Assembly (NCBI GenBank): GCA_018830205.1
Contig: JAHJSX010000156.1
Span: 1 to 9,748 of the forward strand
Direction of reading: 5' to 3'
DNA length: 9,748 nt
Origin: an archaeon
GTDB lineage: Archaea > Hydrothermarchaeota > Hydrothermarchaeia > Hydrothermarchaeales > Hydrothermarchaeaceae
Of the stretch, positions 1 through 5,860 are shown piece by piece. Below the pieces are notes generated by a model. That model worked only from the letters and a program-made list of their open reading frames with translations. It was not told where the DNA came from and made no database searches. Within the stretch, counting starts at the first letter, position 1; every line of letters begins with the position of its first letter. The position numbers and the translations under genes are program-made.

Positions 1-311
1 AAAAAGGCGCAAAAGAACTCTTTGAAATGGGCGCAAGAACAGTAGCAGTCACCCTGGGGAAAAAAGGCTGTCTAGTGGTCGATGAAAGCGGAGCAAAAGC
101 GGTTAAAGGTTACAGCGCAAAGGCAATTGATACAACAGGCGCCGGCGATGCCTTCGCTGCCGGATTTTTATACGGCCAGCTTCTGGGCAGGGACAAAGAG
201 ACCTGCGCAAGAGTGGGCAACTGGACTGCATCAAAGTGCATTGCAAGAAAAGGCGCAAGAGAAGGCCTGCCGCGCAAAAGAGAACTGAAAAAGCAGTTTA
301 GGTCTTTTTAA
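1..311 (+). CDS. PfkB-family carbohydrate/nucleoside kinase, C-terminal fragment
   Basis: This is the last part (about 102 codons) of a ribokinase-like kinase; the frame stays open to the left edge from base 3, so the gene begins outside the window. The methionine at base 27 is internal, because in-frame codons before it read KGAKELFE. The second PfkB signature DTTGAGDAFAAGF is intact. Its Asp (codon at 147-149) is the catalytic base of the family, and the preceding GAG forms the anion hole for phosphate transfer from ATP. The upstream motif VTLGKKGCLV is the usual strand and loop before the nucleotide site. The family phosphorylates sugars, nucleosides or similar alcohols in the cytoplasm; the substrate cannot be told because the N-terminal substrate lid is missing. 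The stop lies inside the end of the converging minus-strand gene, a 14-base 3' overlap. Confidence 0.93.
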   Translation, partial: KGAKELFEMGARTVAVTLGKKGCLVVDESGAKAVKGYSAKAIDTTGAGDAFAAGFLYGQLLGRDKETCARVGNWTASKCIARKGAREGLPRKRELKKQFRSF

Positions 312-756
312 GCGCTTTTAGAATTTCTGCTGCGAGGGTTTCAAAGCTTTTCACAGAGGAATTCAGTTCTTTGATGTTATTTTTTATCACTTCGATATCT
401 TTCAAGAACTTTTCCTGCTCGATTTTCCCGCTGTCCAGCCCTGCTTTAAGCGCGTCAAGGCCATCAGAAAAACCATCCATTTTTTCATCGATTTTCGCCT
501 CAAAAACACTCCCCCATTCAAAAAGCGATGAATCGATTTGTGTGCGCACGATGCTCTTTTGCGTGATGGGGCCTTCTACCTCCAGCTCCTCGGTTACCCT
601 CAAAACCATCGAGCGTGCCATGTCGCTTGGGATTCCGGCCTTTGCCATGCCTCCCAAAATGTCTTCTTCTGCCGCCCCCTCCTGCAAAAGGCCCTTTAAG
701 AGGTCCTTTACAAGCACATCACTTGGAGATTTTTTGATAATTGACAAACTTATCAC
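298..756 (-). CDS. small helical/coiled-coil protein, function unknown
   Basis: I do not recognise a named family. The protein is 152 aa, charged and predicted almost wholly helical. Residues about 15-60 form a compact helical module with the pattern L-x3-L-x2-G-x5-D-I-x6-G-I-x4-A, reminiscent of UBA/CUE- or RecX-like three-helix units, which is only a resemblance. Residues about 85-150 have heptad-like spacing of hydrophobics and look like a coiled coil. No signal peptide, membrane segment or cysteine is seen. The start is ambiguous. GTG at 756 gives a GTGA overlap with the stop of the surface-protein gene but has no upstream ribosome site. GGTGAT at 753-758 would instead serve a TTG at 745-747, giving 149 aa beginning MSIIKK. 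Either way it is translationally coupled to the surface protein, which suggests a shared process. Its stop overlaps the converging kinase gene. Confidence 0.8.
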   Translation of the reverse strand: MISLSIIKKSPSDVLVKDLLKGLLQEGAAEEDILGGMAKAGIPSDMARSMVLRVTEELEVEGPITQKSIVRTQIDSSLFEWGSVFEAKIDEKMDGFSDGLDALKAGLDSGKIEQEKFLKDIEVIKNNIKELNSSVKSFETLAAEILKALKKT

Positions 757-2321
757 CCCACTAAATCGTATCCTAATAATAGATTCAAGAGCATCATCAC
801 AGATAAAACCAGCGTTCCATAGAGCATAAGTTTCAAGACCCCGGATGGCACGCCTCCTCCAACAAGGAATTTCTGCGAAGAGGAAATCTTTCGCTCTCCA
901 AGCTCGGGGCTTTCAAATTCAATCTCAACGGGCACGTTATACTCTCCTCTTTCCTCCGGCGCCATCGCAGAAAAAAGGGCAGCTGATTTTGAAGAGCCTG
1001 CCTCAAGTTCTACCTGTACACTGTTTAGCTCGACACCCCTCCAGCCTCCGTCAACAACCGGCGTTATGTTCTTTATAAAAAATCCCATATCGCCAATGTT
1101 TGTTATTTGGATTTTGAAATCAGTCGGCTCATCGCTTTTTAGCTCGGTTGGACTTATCTCAAAAATAAGCGGGGATTCCATCACATGCAGGGTCACGCTC
1201 GCACTTATTGCGTCTCCAGAGATTATTATGGGATATTCCCCAGCGACAGCGCCATCTGGAATTTGGATGACCTCTTCAAACTCCATGCTCCTGCCACTCA
1301 AAAGAGAATCGATAAAAAAGGACGTTTTGTTTATCCCTGCATTGAGCTCTTTTGGAACTGAAAGCAAAAGCGACACATTTTTCATATTTGAAAGCCCCCT
1401 GTTTTCAATCTTGAATTTAATTCTGGTAACATCAGACCCGAATACATAATCTTGAGTGAGCGATGCGCTAAGGGTAGTTTTAGACTGTGCAGGTGCTACC
1501 TGCACCGTATATGTCAGAGCAGCAAGGTTCCACGAAATAGCAAGCGCATCTTCCTCGTCTTGCTGGGAAGATGCCATCCATTCTTTTGCTCTGTCTCCTA
1601 GTGCCTTTACGTCCTCATCGCCGGTAAGCAGGTAAAGCGCACCAAGCGCGATAATGGCATTGCCGGTGGAAGTTGTGCTGTCCCATACCCCCTCGTCATC
1701 GATGGTGTTGTTTAGCCACTGGTACCCTCCAAGCGCTGCAAGTGCAAACTCGTCCCTTTTTGTGGTGTCATAGAGCATGACAAGAGCATAGACGCAGTTG
1801 GAAGTAATAAGTGCCGAGTCCTCGAAGCCCCCGTCCGCGCCCTGCTCTTTTAACAAATACTCTCCGCCTGCAAGTCTTGAGTCTAGATAGTCCTCAAAAG
1901 GACCAAGCGCGATTATAGCGGAGCTCGTGTACCAGGTTGTGCTTTCAAATCCGTCTGTTTTTCCCCACCCGCCGTCTGTGTTTTGATACTCCACAAGCCC
2001 CAGAAGTTCAGGTTCAACCGGCCTTCCTGAGAGATGGAGGACTTTGATGGCTTCTGAAAGGGCCGCAGTGTCTTTTGGGCTTTGCAGCTTTATCCATTCA
2101 ATGCCCTTAAGAGCAGTGCCAGATTCCTCACCATAATACAGGAGGCCCGCAAGCACCCTGGCGGTAGTGTACACCTGCGACTGTGACCCCAGGTCTTCAC
2201 TTCCAAAGCTCCCATCAGCGTTTTGCAGGGATACAAGTGCAGAAGCGGCAGTGTCCGCTTCCTCCGCCCAGCCGTGGCCCACACATAACATGATGAGAAC
2301 CACAAGCAATGCAAGTCTCAT
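753..2321 (-). CDS. secreted, membrane-anchored protein with terpenoid-cyclase-like repeats and Ig-like domains
   Basis: The protein is 522 aa. Residues 1-19 are a signal peptide (Arg2, hydrophobic core, likely cleavage after GWA). Residues about 22-270 are an alpha-helical toroid with repeated motifs of the prenyltransferase/squalene-cyclase type: QNADGSFG at 33-40, QNTDGGWG at 113-120, GADGGFED at 161-168 and a degenerate DDEGVWDS at 208-215. I see no DxDD or other cyclase catalytic motif, so it is probably a binding or structural domain. Residues about 283-380 and 384-487 look like two beta-sandwich modules of the CARDB/COG1470 type found in archaeal surface proteins. Residues about 495-517 form one C-terminal membrane helix. 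Several N-x-S/T sequons (204, 315, 331, 418) suit an extracellular location. The ATG at 2321 sits 33 bases below a TATA-like box, implying a very short leader; AAGAGG is only 2 bases before the ATG, too close for an ideal ribosome site. Confidence 0.9.
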   Translation of the reverse strand: MRLALLVVLIMLCVGHGWAEEADTAASALVSLQNADGSFGSEDLGSQSQVYTTARVLAGLLYYGEESGTALKGIEWIKLQSPKDTAALSEAIKVLHLSGRPVEPELLGLVEYQNTDGGWGKTDGFESTTWYTSSAIIALGPFEDYLDSRLAGGEYLLKEQGADGGFEDSALITSNCVYALVMLYDTTKRDEFALAALGGYQWLNNTIDDEGVWDSTTSTGNAIIALGALYLLTGDEDVKALGDRAKEWMASSQQDEEDALAISWNLAALTYTVQVAPAQSKTTLSASLTQDYVFGSDVTRIKFKIENRGLSNMKNVSLLLSVPKELNAGINKTSFFIDSLLSGRSMEFEEVIQIPDGAVAGEYPIIISGDAISASVTLHVMESPLIFEISPTELKSDEPTDFKIQITNIGDMGFFIKNITPVVDGGWRGVELNSVQVELEAGSSKSAALFSAMAPEERGEYNVPVEIEFESPELGERKISSSQKFLVGGGVPSGVLKLMLYGTLVLSVMMLLNLLLGYDLVG

Positions 2322-2350
2322 GGCCTCTTATCGGCAAACTGACTTAAAAA

Positions 2351-2358
2351 ATTTTATA
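2351..2358 (-). promoter_or_regulatory. candidate TATA box for the surface-protein gene
   Basis: On the minus strand this reads TATAAAAT, flanked by AT-rich sequence and lying at the very end of the upstream DUF531 gene (stop at 2359-2361). It is centred about 33 bases before the ATG at 2321, placing a transcript start around 2328 with a leader of only a few bases. This suggests the surface-protein gene has its own promoter in addition to any read-through from upstream. The call is from sequence pattern only. Confidence 0.5.
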
Positions 2359-3912
2359 TTACTTTTTGTGCGCCATCTGTGCTGCGATGATGCCCATGGC
2401 TGTGGCCGTCTCCAGTTCGACGCCTGAACCAGTAAGCTCCAGATGGTAAGAGACATCACTCAAAAGTGATTGCGGAAGCCCTCTCTTTCCAAGCCCCATG
2501 ATGATGCATGCTCTTTTTTTGGGATGCAATTTCCCTGCAAGCTCAAAGGCCTTCGTCATATCGATTTTTTTGTCCCTATTCGGGCGCGATGTCGCGGCCA
2601 CGGCCAGCCCAAGCTCATCCCAGTTTTGGGGCGGTTCGCGCTCGGTGCACGGAACCAGCACCACCCTGCCATCCCTAGCCAGTTCCTTGAGGTATTTTCC
2701 CCCTTTTCCAACATTCGTGTCGCGGGCCACTGTTTTTACAAGCTCTTCTAAATTGTCAGCCGGAAATCCCATGAGCGCAAGGTCAAGCCCGAATGCCACG
2801 CAAAGCGGGGCAGCCCTCGCAACCGCCCTCGCATGCACAGGTTTAAGTCCCCCTTCATAAGTGTCATAAAGCGCAAGCATCCCATTACCTTCTTCTTTCT
2901 CTTTTAAAGATACTTTGATATCTTTAATTTCCTTTTTCATTGATTTTTCTTCTTCCATGTCTCCGCACCTTTCAAGCCCCTTCGTCAGGTTCAGCCGGAC
3001 TTTGGCCTTCTCTTCTGGGTTTTCTATTCTTGAGCTAATTCTTAACCCCTGCGTAAAAAACTCAAGCGCCATTTCCTTTATGCCCGCCCTATCAGCGCTT
3101 CCGCCAAGAGTTGCAAGGAGCCTGGCCCCGTTTGCAGGGTCCTTGAGTCCACCCACACCGCCGGCAACGACTTCCATCTCCTCTTTCATGGAAGACTGCT
3201 TTGCCAGGTATTGGAGCGCGTCCAGTCGTTCCTGCGCGGGAGCACCAAGCGCTGCTTCAACAGCAGCTTGAAGCGGATTTACAGGGCCAGAGGGAATCTT
3301 CGATTTTTTGCACTGAATGTGCAGGTAGCCAAGAAGCCTTGAGCGGGTTGCCCTGTTTTCAATCTTTTCAAGGATTTTCACTATATCTTCAATCTTTAGA
3401 CCTTCCCTGCTGCAGTGTGCTGCCCACTTATGGATTACGGCCCTTGAATCTTCAAGCTCAAAACCCTTGTTGTATGATGCTTTCTCAAGCAGCATGCCAA
3501 GGCGCGCACAGCCAATGCTTGTGCAGCACTCCTTGATGGCATCAGAAAGCCCCTTCCCTGCTGGCACGGAAACAACACTTTTCAGAATTTTATCAAGCAG
3601 CTGCTCGCGATATTTTCTCTCTTTCCCCCATGAACCGGCCTTCTTGGCAATGATACCCAAAAGTTCTGCCCTTCGCCAAGGGCTCTCCACCTTCAAGGCA
3701 ATTTTCAAGGCCTCCTTTGCTGCCGCAAATGCTTTTTTAATTTCAAGCCTCTGGCTCGTGGACAGGTCAAAAAGCGCCAGGGACACAAAGTAAGGGTCCC
3801 TCAATCGCCTTGCATCTTCCATTAATTTTTCAGGATGCCTGCCGCCTCTTCTTTTTTCTTCCCGAGCGAGCGCCCTGTATCTGGACGCCTCGTTTCCTTT
3901 TTCATTTTTCAT
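2359..3912 (-). CDS. helical-repeat protein with C-terminal DUF531 domain (possible SPOUT-like fold)
   Basis: The protein is 517 aa in two parts. Residues about 1-335 are all-helical and contain a recurring pattern resembling I-E-x-P-x2-R/A-x3-L-x2-L/I-A around residues 75-93, 184-200, 223-238, 257-270 and 296-313, typical of TPR/HEAT-like solenoids. Residues 342-517 match what I remember of DUF531, an archaeal domain normally found as a protein of about 180 aa: LALYDTYEG at the start, AFGLDLALMGFP (372-383), the glycine-rich turn NVGKGGKYL (400-408), GLGKRGLP (473-480) and ELTGSGVELETATAMG (491-506). The last two blocks resemble the knot region of SPOUT RNA methyltransferases, so an RNA-modifying role is possible but unproven. 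A charged linker (about 318-341) joins the halves. No signal or membrane segment is seen, so it is cytoplasmic. The start at 3912 has no clear ribosome site; the next in-frame Met is at residue 31. Confidence 0.85.
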   Translation of the reverse strand: MKNEKGNEASRYRALAREEKRRGGRHPEKLMEDARRLRDPYFVSLALFDLSTSQRLEIKKAFAAAKEALKIALKVESPWRRAELLGIIAKKAGSWGKERKYREQLLDKILKSVVSVPAGKGLSDAIKECCTSIGCARLGMLLEKASYNKGFELEDSRAVIHKWAAHCSREGLKIEDIVKILEKIENRATRSRLLGYLHIQCKKSKIPSGPVNPLQAAVEAALGAPAQERLDALQYLAKQSSMKEEMEVVAGGVGGLKDPANGARLLATLGGSADRAGIKEMALEFFTQGLRISSRIENPEEKAKVRLNLTKGLERCGDMEEEKSMKKEIKDIKVSLKEKEEGNGMLALYDTYEGGLKPVHARAVARAAPLCVAFGLDLALMGFPADNLEELVKTVARDTNVGKGGKYLKELARDGRVVLVPCTEREPPQNWDELGLAVAATSRPNRDKKIDMTKAFELAGKLHPKKRACIIMGLGKRGLPQSLLSDVSYHLELTGSGVELETATAMGIIAAQMAHKK

Positions 3913-3924
3913 ATATGTGACAAC

Positions 3925-3933
3925 AAATTATTT
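3925..3933 (+). promoter_or_regulatory. candidate TATA box of the fwd operon
   Basis: The stretch AAATTATTT is the best TATA-like element in the 49-base gap between the divergent genes. Its centre is about 33 bases before the ATG at 3962, so initiation at the usual archaeal spacing would fall within a few bases of that ATG and give an essentially leaderless fwdF message. This fits the absence of any ribosome site upstream of fwdF, whereas the five later genes all have one. Confidence 0.5.
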
Positions 3934-3945
3934 AACCTCGTTAAA
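3931..3945. promoter_or_regulatory. perfect 6-3-6 inverted repeat in the divergent promoter; candidate operator
   Basis: TTTAAC, spacer CTC, GTTAAA: both arms are exact reverse complements. The dyad overlaps the 3' edge of the candidate fwd TATA box and extends towards the inferred transcript start, a position where a bound repressor would block TBP or RNA polymerase. The same dyad lies before the start of the minus-strand DUF531 gene, so one protein could affect both directions. A dimeric winged-helix regulator would be a suitable ligand; which one is unknown. A short AT-rich dyad can arise by chance, hence the moderate score. Confidence 0.45.
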
Positions 3946-3961
3946 GAGCGATACAATTACA

Positions 3962-4831
3962 ATGAATAATAATGTTAAATCTGGCAAAAAGCCCGCGCTG
4001 GAAGTAGATGACGTCAGCCTGAAAATGAAGGTCAGCGAGAACGAAATCTCTTTTGAAAGAATTACAGAAAAAGAGCGCCGAAAGCTTACGTATCGGCCTT
4101 TTGACTGCACAGGCTGCGGGATGTGCTTTCGTGCGTGCCCGGTTGACGCCGTAATACCAGGACCATCAGGCGTTATTTTGAAGGGGCTTGAAAAAGCACC
4201 TCACATGGTGCTCTCACCCGATACCTGCACACTTTGCGGGATTTGCGCTGAAGTTTGCCTGTTTAATGTAATAGACGTCGAGATAGACGGGAAAAACGTC
4301 AAGGACCTGCCAGATTATGCAAGATACAAAAAAGGCTACAAATTCGCGAGTGAAAAGTGCAAGCCAAAAGAGGGCCTGCTTTGCAAGGACTGCGAGGATG
4401 CCTGCCCAAGGGACGCGATAAAGGCAAAGCTTGAGGGAGACAAGAACACAATCGTGCGGGGCGAAAAGCTGTGCATCTACTGCTCAAATTGCGAGAAGGC
4501 CTGCCCGGAGGATGCGATAAAGGTCGAAAAGATATTCGACGGCGAGATAGAGGTGGACCTTGAAACCTGCACTGGCTGTAGCCTTTGTTTCGATATTTGC
4601 CCATCAGGCTCTGTTACCCTTCCACGGCCTGAGAAGCCCGGAGACAGGCCAGACAAGATAAAGATTGACACAGAAATTTGCGCATTTTGCGGGGCCTGCG
4701 AGCACGTGTGCCCGGTGGATGCAATCGTAATTAAAAGGAAAAAGGCGAATTATATAAAGAGCGAAGGCAAGTCTTGGTCAAAGGCCTGGGAGAAGGCATT
4801 TAGTGACATGCTTGAAGAGGTGGAAGAATAA
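3962..4831 (+). CDS. fwdF: formylmethanofuran dehydrogenase subunit F, six-cluster polyferredoxin
   Basis: This is the cytoplasmic electron-relay subunit of the W/Mo formylmethanofuran dehydrogenase complex. Counting from the ATG at 3962 (289 aa), six cysteine quartets predict six [4Fe-4S] clusters: 49/52/55/59, 89/92/95/99, 133/141/144/148, 171/174/177/181, 203/206/209/213 and 240/243/246/250. The third is atypical (C-x7-C-x2-C-x3-C), and in the second the final Cys is followed by Leu rather than Pro. The FwdF of the structurally known Methanothermobacter wolfeii complex carries eight clusters, so this one is shorter. The frame opens upstream at GTG 3917 (304 aa), but ATG 3962 is preferred because it fits leaderless initiation from the TATA-like box; ATG 4025 is also possible since cluster binding starts later. 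Its TAA overlaps the ATG of fwdG by one base. Assignment to FwdF rests on operon position plus the polyferredoxin architecture. Confidence 0.93.
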   Translation: MNNNVKSGKKPALEVDDVSLKMKVSENEISFERITEKERRKLTYRPFDCTGCGMCFRACPVDAVIPGPSGVILKGLEKAPHMVLSPDTCTLCGICAEVCLFNVIDVEIDGKNVKDLPDYARYKKGYKFASEKCKPKEGLLCKDCEDACPRDAIKAKLEGDKNTIVRGEKLCIYCSNCEKACPEDAIKVEKIFDGEIEVDLETCTGCSLCFDICPSGSVTLPRPEKPGDRPDKIKIDTEICAFCGACEHVCPVDAIVIKRKKANYIKSEGKSWSKAWEKAFSDMLEEVEE

Positions 4832-5475
4832 TGGCAGCCATTAAGGGGTTCAAACTGTTAGTCGATGACGACGCATGCACAGGCTGCGGAAACTGCATCG
4901 TTGTGTGCCCGGTCAACGCAGTGGAGCCAGAATACGTTATGGGGGTCAAAAAGGGGGCAGTGAGCGTTTACGACAAGGAGTTCTGCACAGGCTGCGGAAA
5001 CTGCATGCAGGTCTGCGCGACCAATGCCATAGAGGTACAGGCCCCCATGCCAGTCGAGATTGAAAAAGTCCAGAAGGTAAAAGACCACCTTTATGGGAAA
5101 AATAGCGAGATTTACGAACTAATCAAGGAAAAAGGCCCGATGACGATTACACAGATTTCACAAGAGATGGCCATCAGCGCAAAGGCCGCATCCGGCTACG
5201 TCTTCATGCTAAAAGGAAGCGGCAAGGTTTACGAATACGAAAAAACAGGCGGCAAGTACAAGTATTCCACAGAGAAAGCCAAAAAAGAGGCGACAGGAAC
5301 AAAGGGGGAGGGATTCAAATCCAGCACCCCGCCAGAGGTTGCAAGAAAGATGAAAGAGCGGCTCGATTCCACAATAGAATCCTTCAATACACTAAAAGTC
5401 AGGCTCCTTTTGGAAACTGACAAGCTTGACAAGGCCAAAGCAGAGCTTTTGAAAAAAGGAGAGGCAAATGATTGA
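4831..5475 (+). CDS. fwdG: formylmethanofuran dehydrogenase subunit G fused to a winged-helix domain
   Basis: The protein is 214 aa, whereas typical FwdG is a two-cluster ferredoxin of about 80 aa. Residues 1-70 are that ferredoxin: quartets C16/19/22/26 and C52/55/58/62, giving two [4Fe-4S] clusters that pass electrons to the FwdB cluster. Residues about 90-146 look like a winged helix-turn-helix: helix NSEIYELIKEKG, then ITQISQEMAISAKAASGYVFML as the HTH pair, then a beta-wing GKVYEYEKTGGKYKYS. Residues about 147-214 are charged, with a helical, possibly coiled-coil end. The frame is continuous with no stop or shift, so the fusion is real in this sequence. The ribosome site GAGGTGG (4817-4823) is 7 bases before the ATG, which overlaps the fwdF stop (TAATG). 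The wHTH may bind DNA, or only serve as a protein-docking module. The FwdG assignment comes from position and the ferredoxin domain. Confidence 0.92.
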   Translation: MAAIKGFKLLVDDDACTGCGNCIVVCPVNAVEPEYVMGVKKGAVSVYDKEFCTGCGNCMQVCATNAIEVQAPMPVEIEKVQKVKDHLYGKNSEIYELIKEKGPMTITQISQEMAISAKAASGYVFMLKGSGKVYEYEKTGGKYKYSTEKAKKEATGTKGEGFKSSTPPEVARKMKERLDSTIESFNTLKVRLLLETDKLDKAKAELLKKGEAND

Positions 5476-5860
5476 AGTAAACCTAATAACTGGCAGAACA
5501 ATAGAGCAAGGAGCGTCTATGGAAATAAGCAAGCTCTCGGATGAATACACGAAGGCCACGGCAATATGCGAGCTCGACAGCGAAGACATGACACAACTTG
5601 GCATAAAAGACGGCGACAACGTCAAGGTCTCATCAGTTGCCGGAAGCGTCATAGTAAAGGCACGCAATGCCACACAGGGCCCGCACAAGGGCATGGCTTT
5701 CATACCCATGGGTCCATGGGCAAACTCGATAACCGGGACAGGCTCTGATTCAACAGGCATGCCCCCCTTCAAGGGTATTGATGTGAAAATAGAAGAGGCA
5801 AAAGCTGAGAAGGTCCTAAGTGCAAGAGAGCTTATCGAAGAGGTGTACCGTGGCATCTGA
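5468..5860 (+). CDS. fwdD: formylmethanofuran dehydrogenase subunit D, molybdopterin-dinucleotide-binding subunit
   Basis: FwdD supplies the C-terminal pterin-binding beta-barrel that, with FwdB, holds the tungsten- or molybdenum-bis(pyranopterin guanine dinucleotide) cofactor reducing CO2 to formate. At 130 aa it has the normal family length. Visible family features are the barrel segment LGIKDGDNVKVSS (about 44-56) followed by VIVKARNATQGPHKGMAF, and the highly conserved cofactor-contact block FIPMGPWANSI with STGMPPFKGIDV (about 78-105). The ATG at 5468 lies 8 bases inside the end of fwdG, and GGAGAGG at 5458-5464 is a good ribosome site. Its end overlaps the GTG start of fwdB by 11 bases. 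No unusual residues are seen. Confidence 0.97.
   Translation: MIEVNLITGRTIEQGASMEISKLSDEYTKATAICELDSEDMTQLGIKDGDNVKVSSVAGSVIVKARNATQGPHKGMAFIPMGPWANSITGTGSDSTGMPPFKGIDVKIEEAKAEKVLSARELIEEVYRGI
5840..5845 (+). promoter_or_regulatory. ribosome binding site deciding the fwdB start
   Basis: GAGGTG lies 4 bases before the GTG at 5850 and inside the end of fwdD. The longer reading that opens at GTG 5820 has no comparable site and would add ten residues (VQESLSKRCT, the V read as Met at a start) in front of the usual FwdB N-terminus, so the GTG at 5850 is the supported start. Confidence 0.75.

Noticed and set aside
371..829. 152-codon plus-strand open frame opposite the small coiled-coil gene
   Set aside because: It is Ser/Phe-rich, typical of the complement of a Lys/Glu/Leu-rich coding frame, with no ribosome site. 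The minus-strand frame has stop/start coupling with its neighbour and is the real gene.
5820..5849. Ten-codon N-terminal extension of fwdB from GTG 5820
   Set aside because: It has no ribosome site, lies wholly within fwdD, and precedes a GTG with GAGGTG at good spacing that gives the normal FwdB N-terminus (the Cys motif beginning at residue 7).
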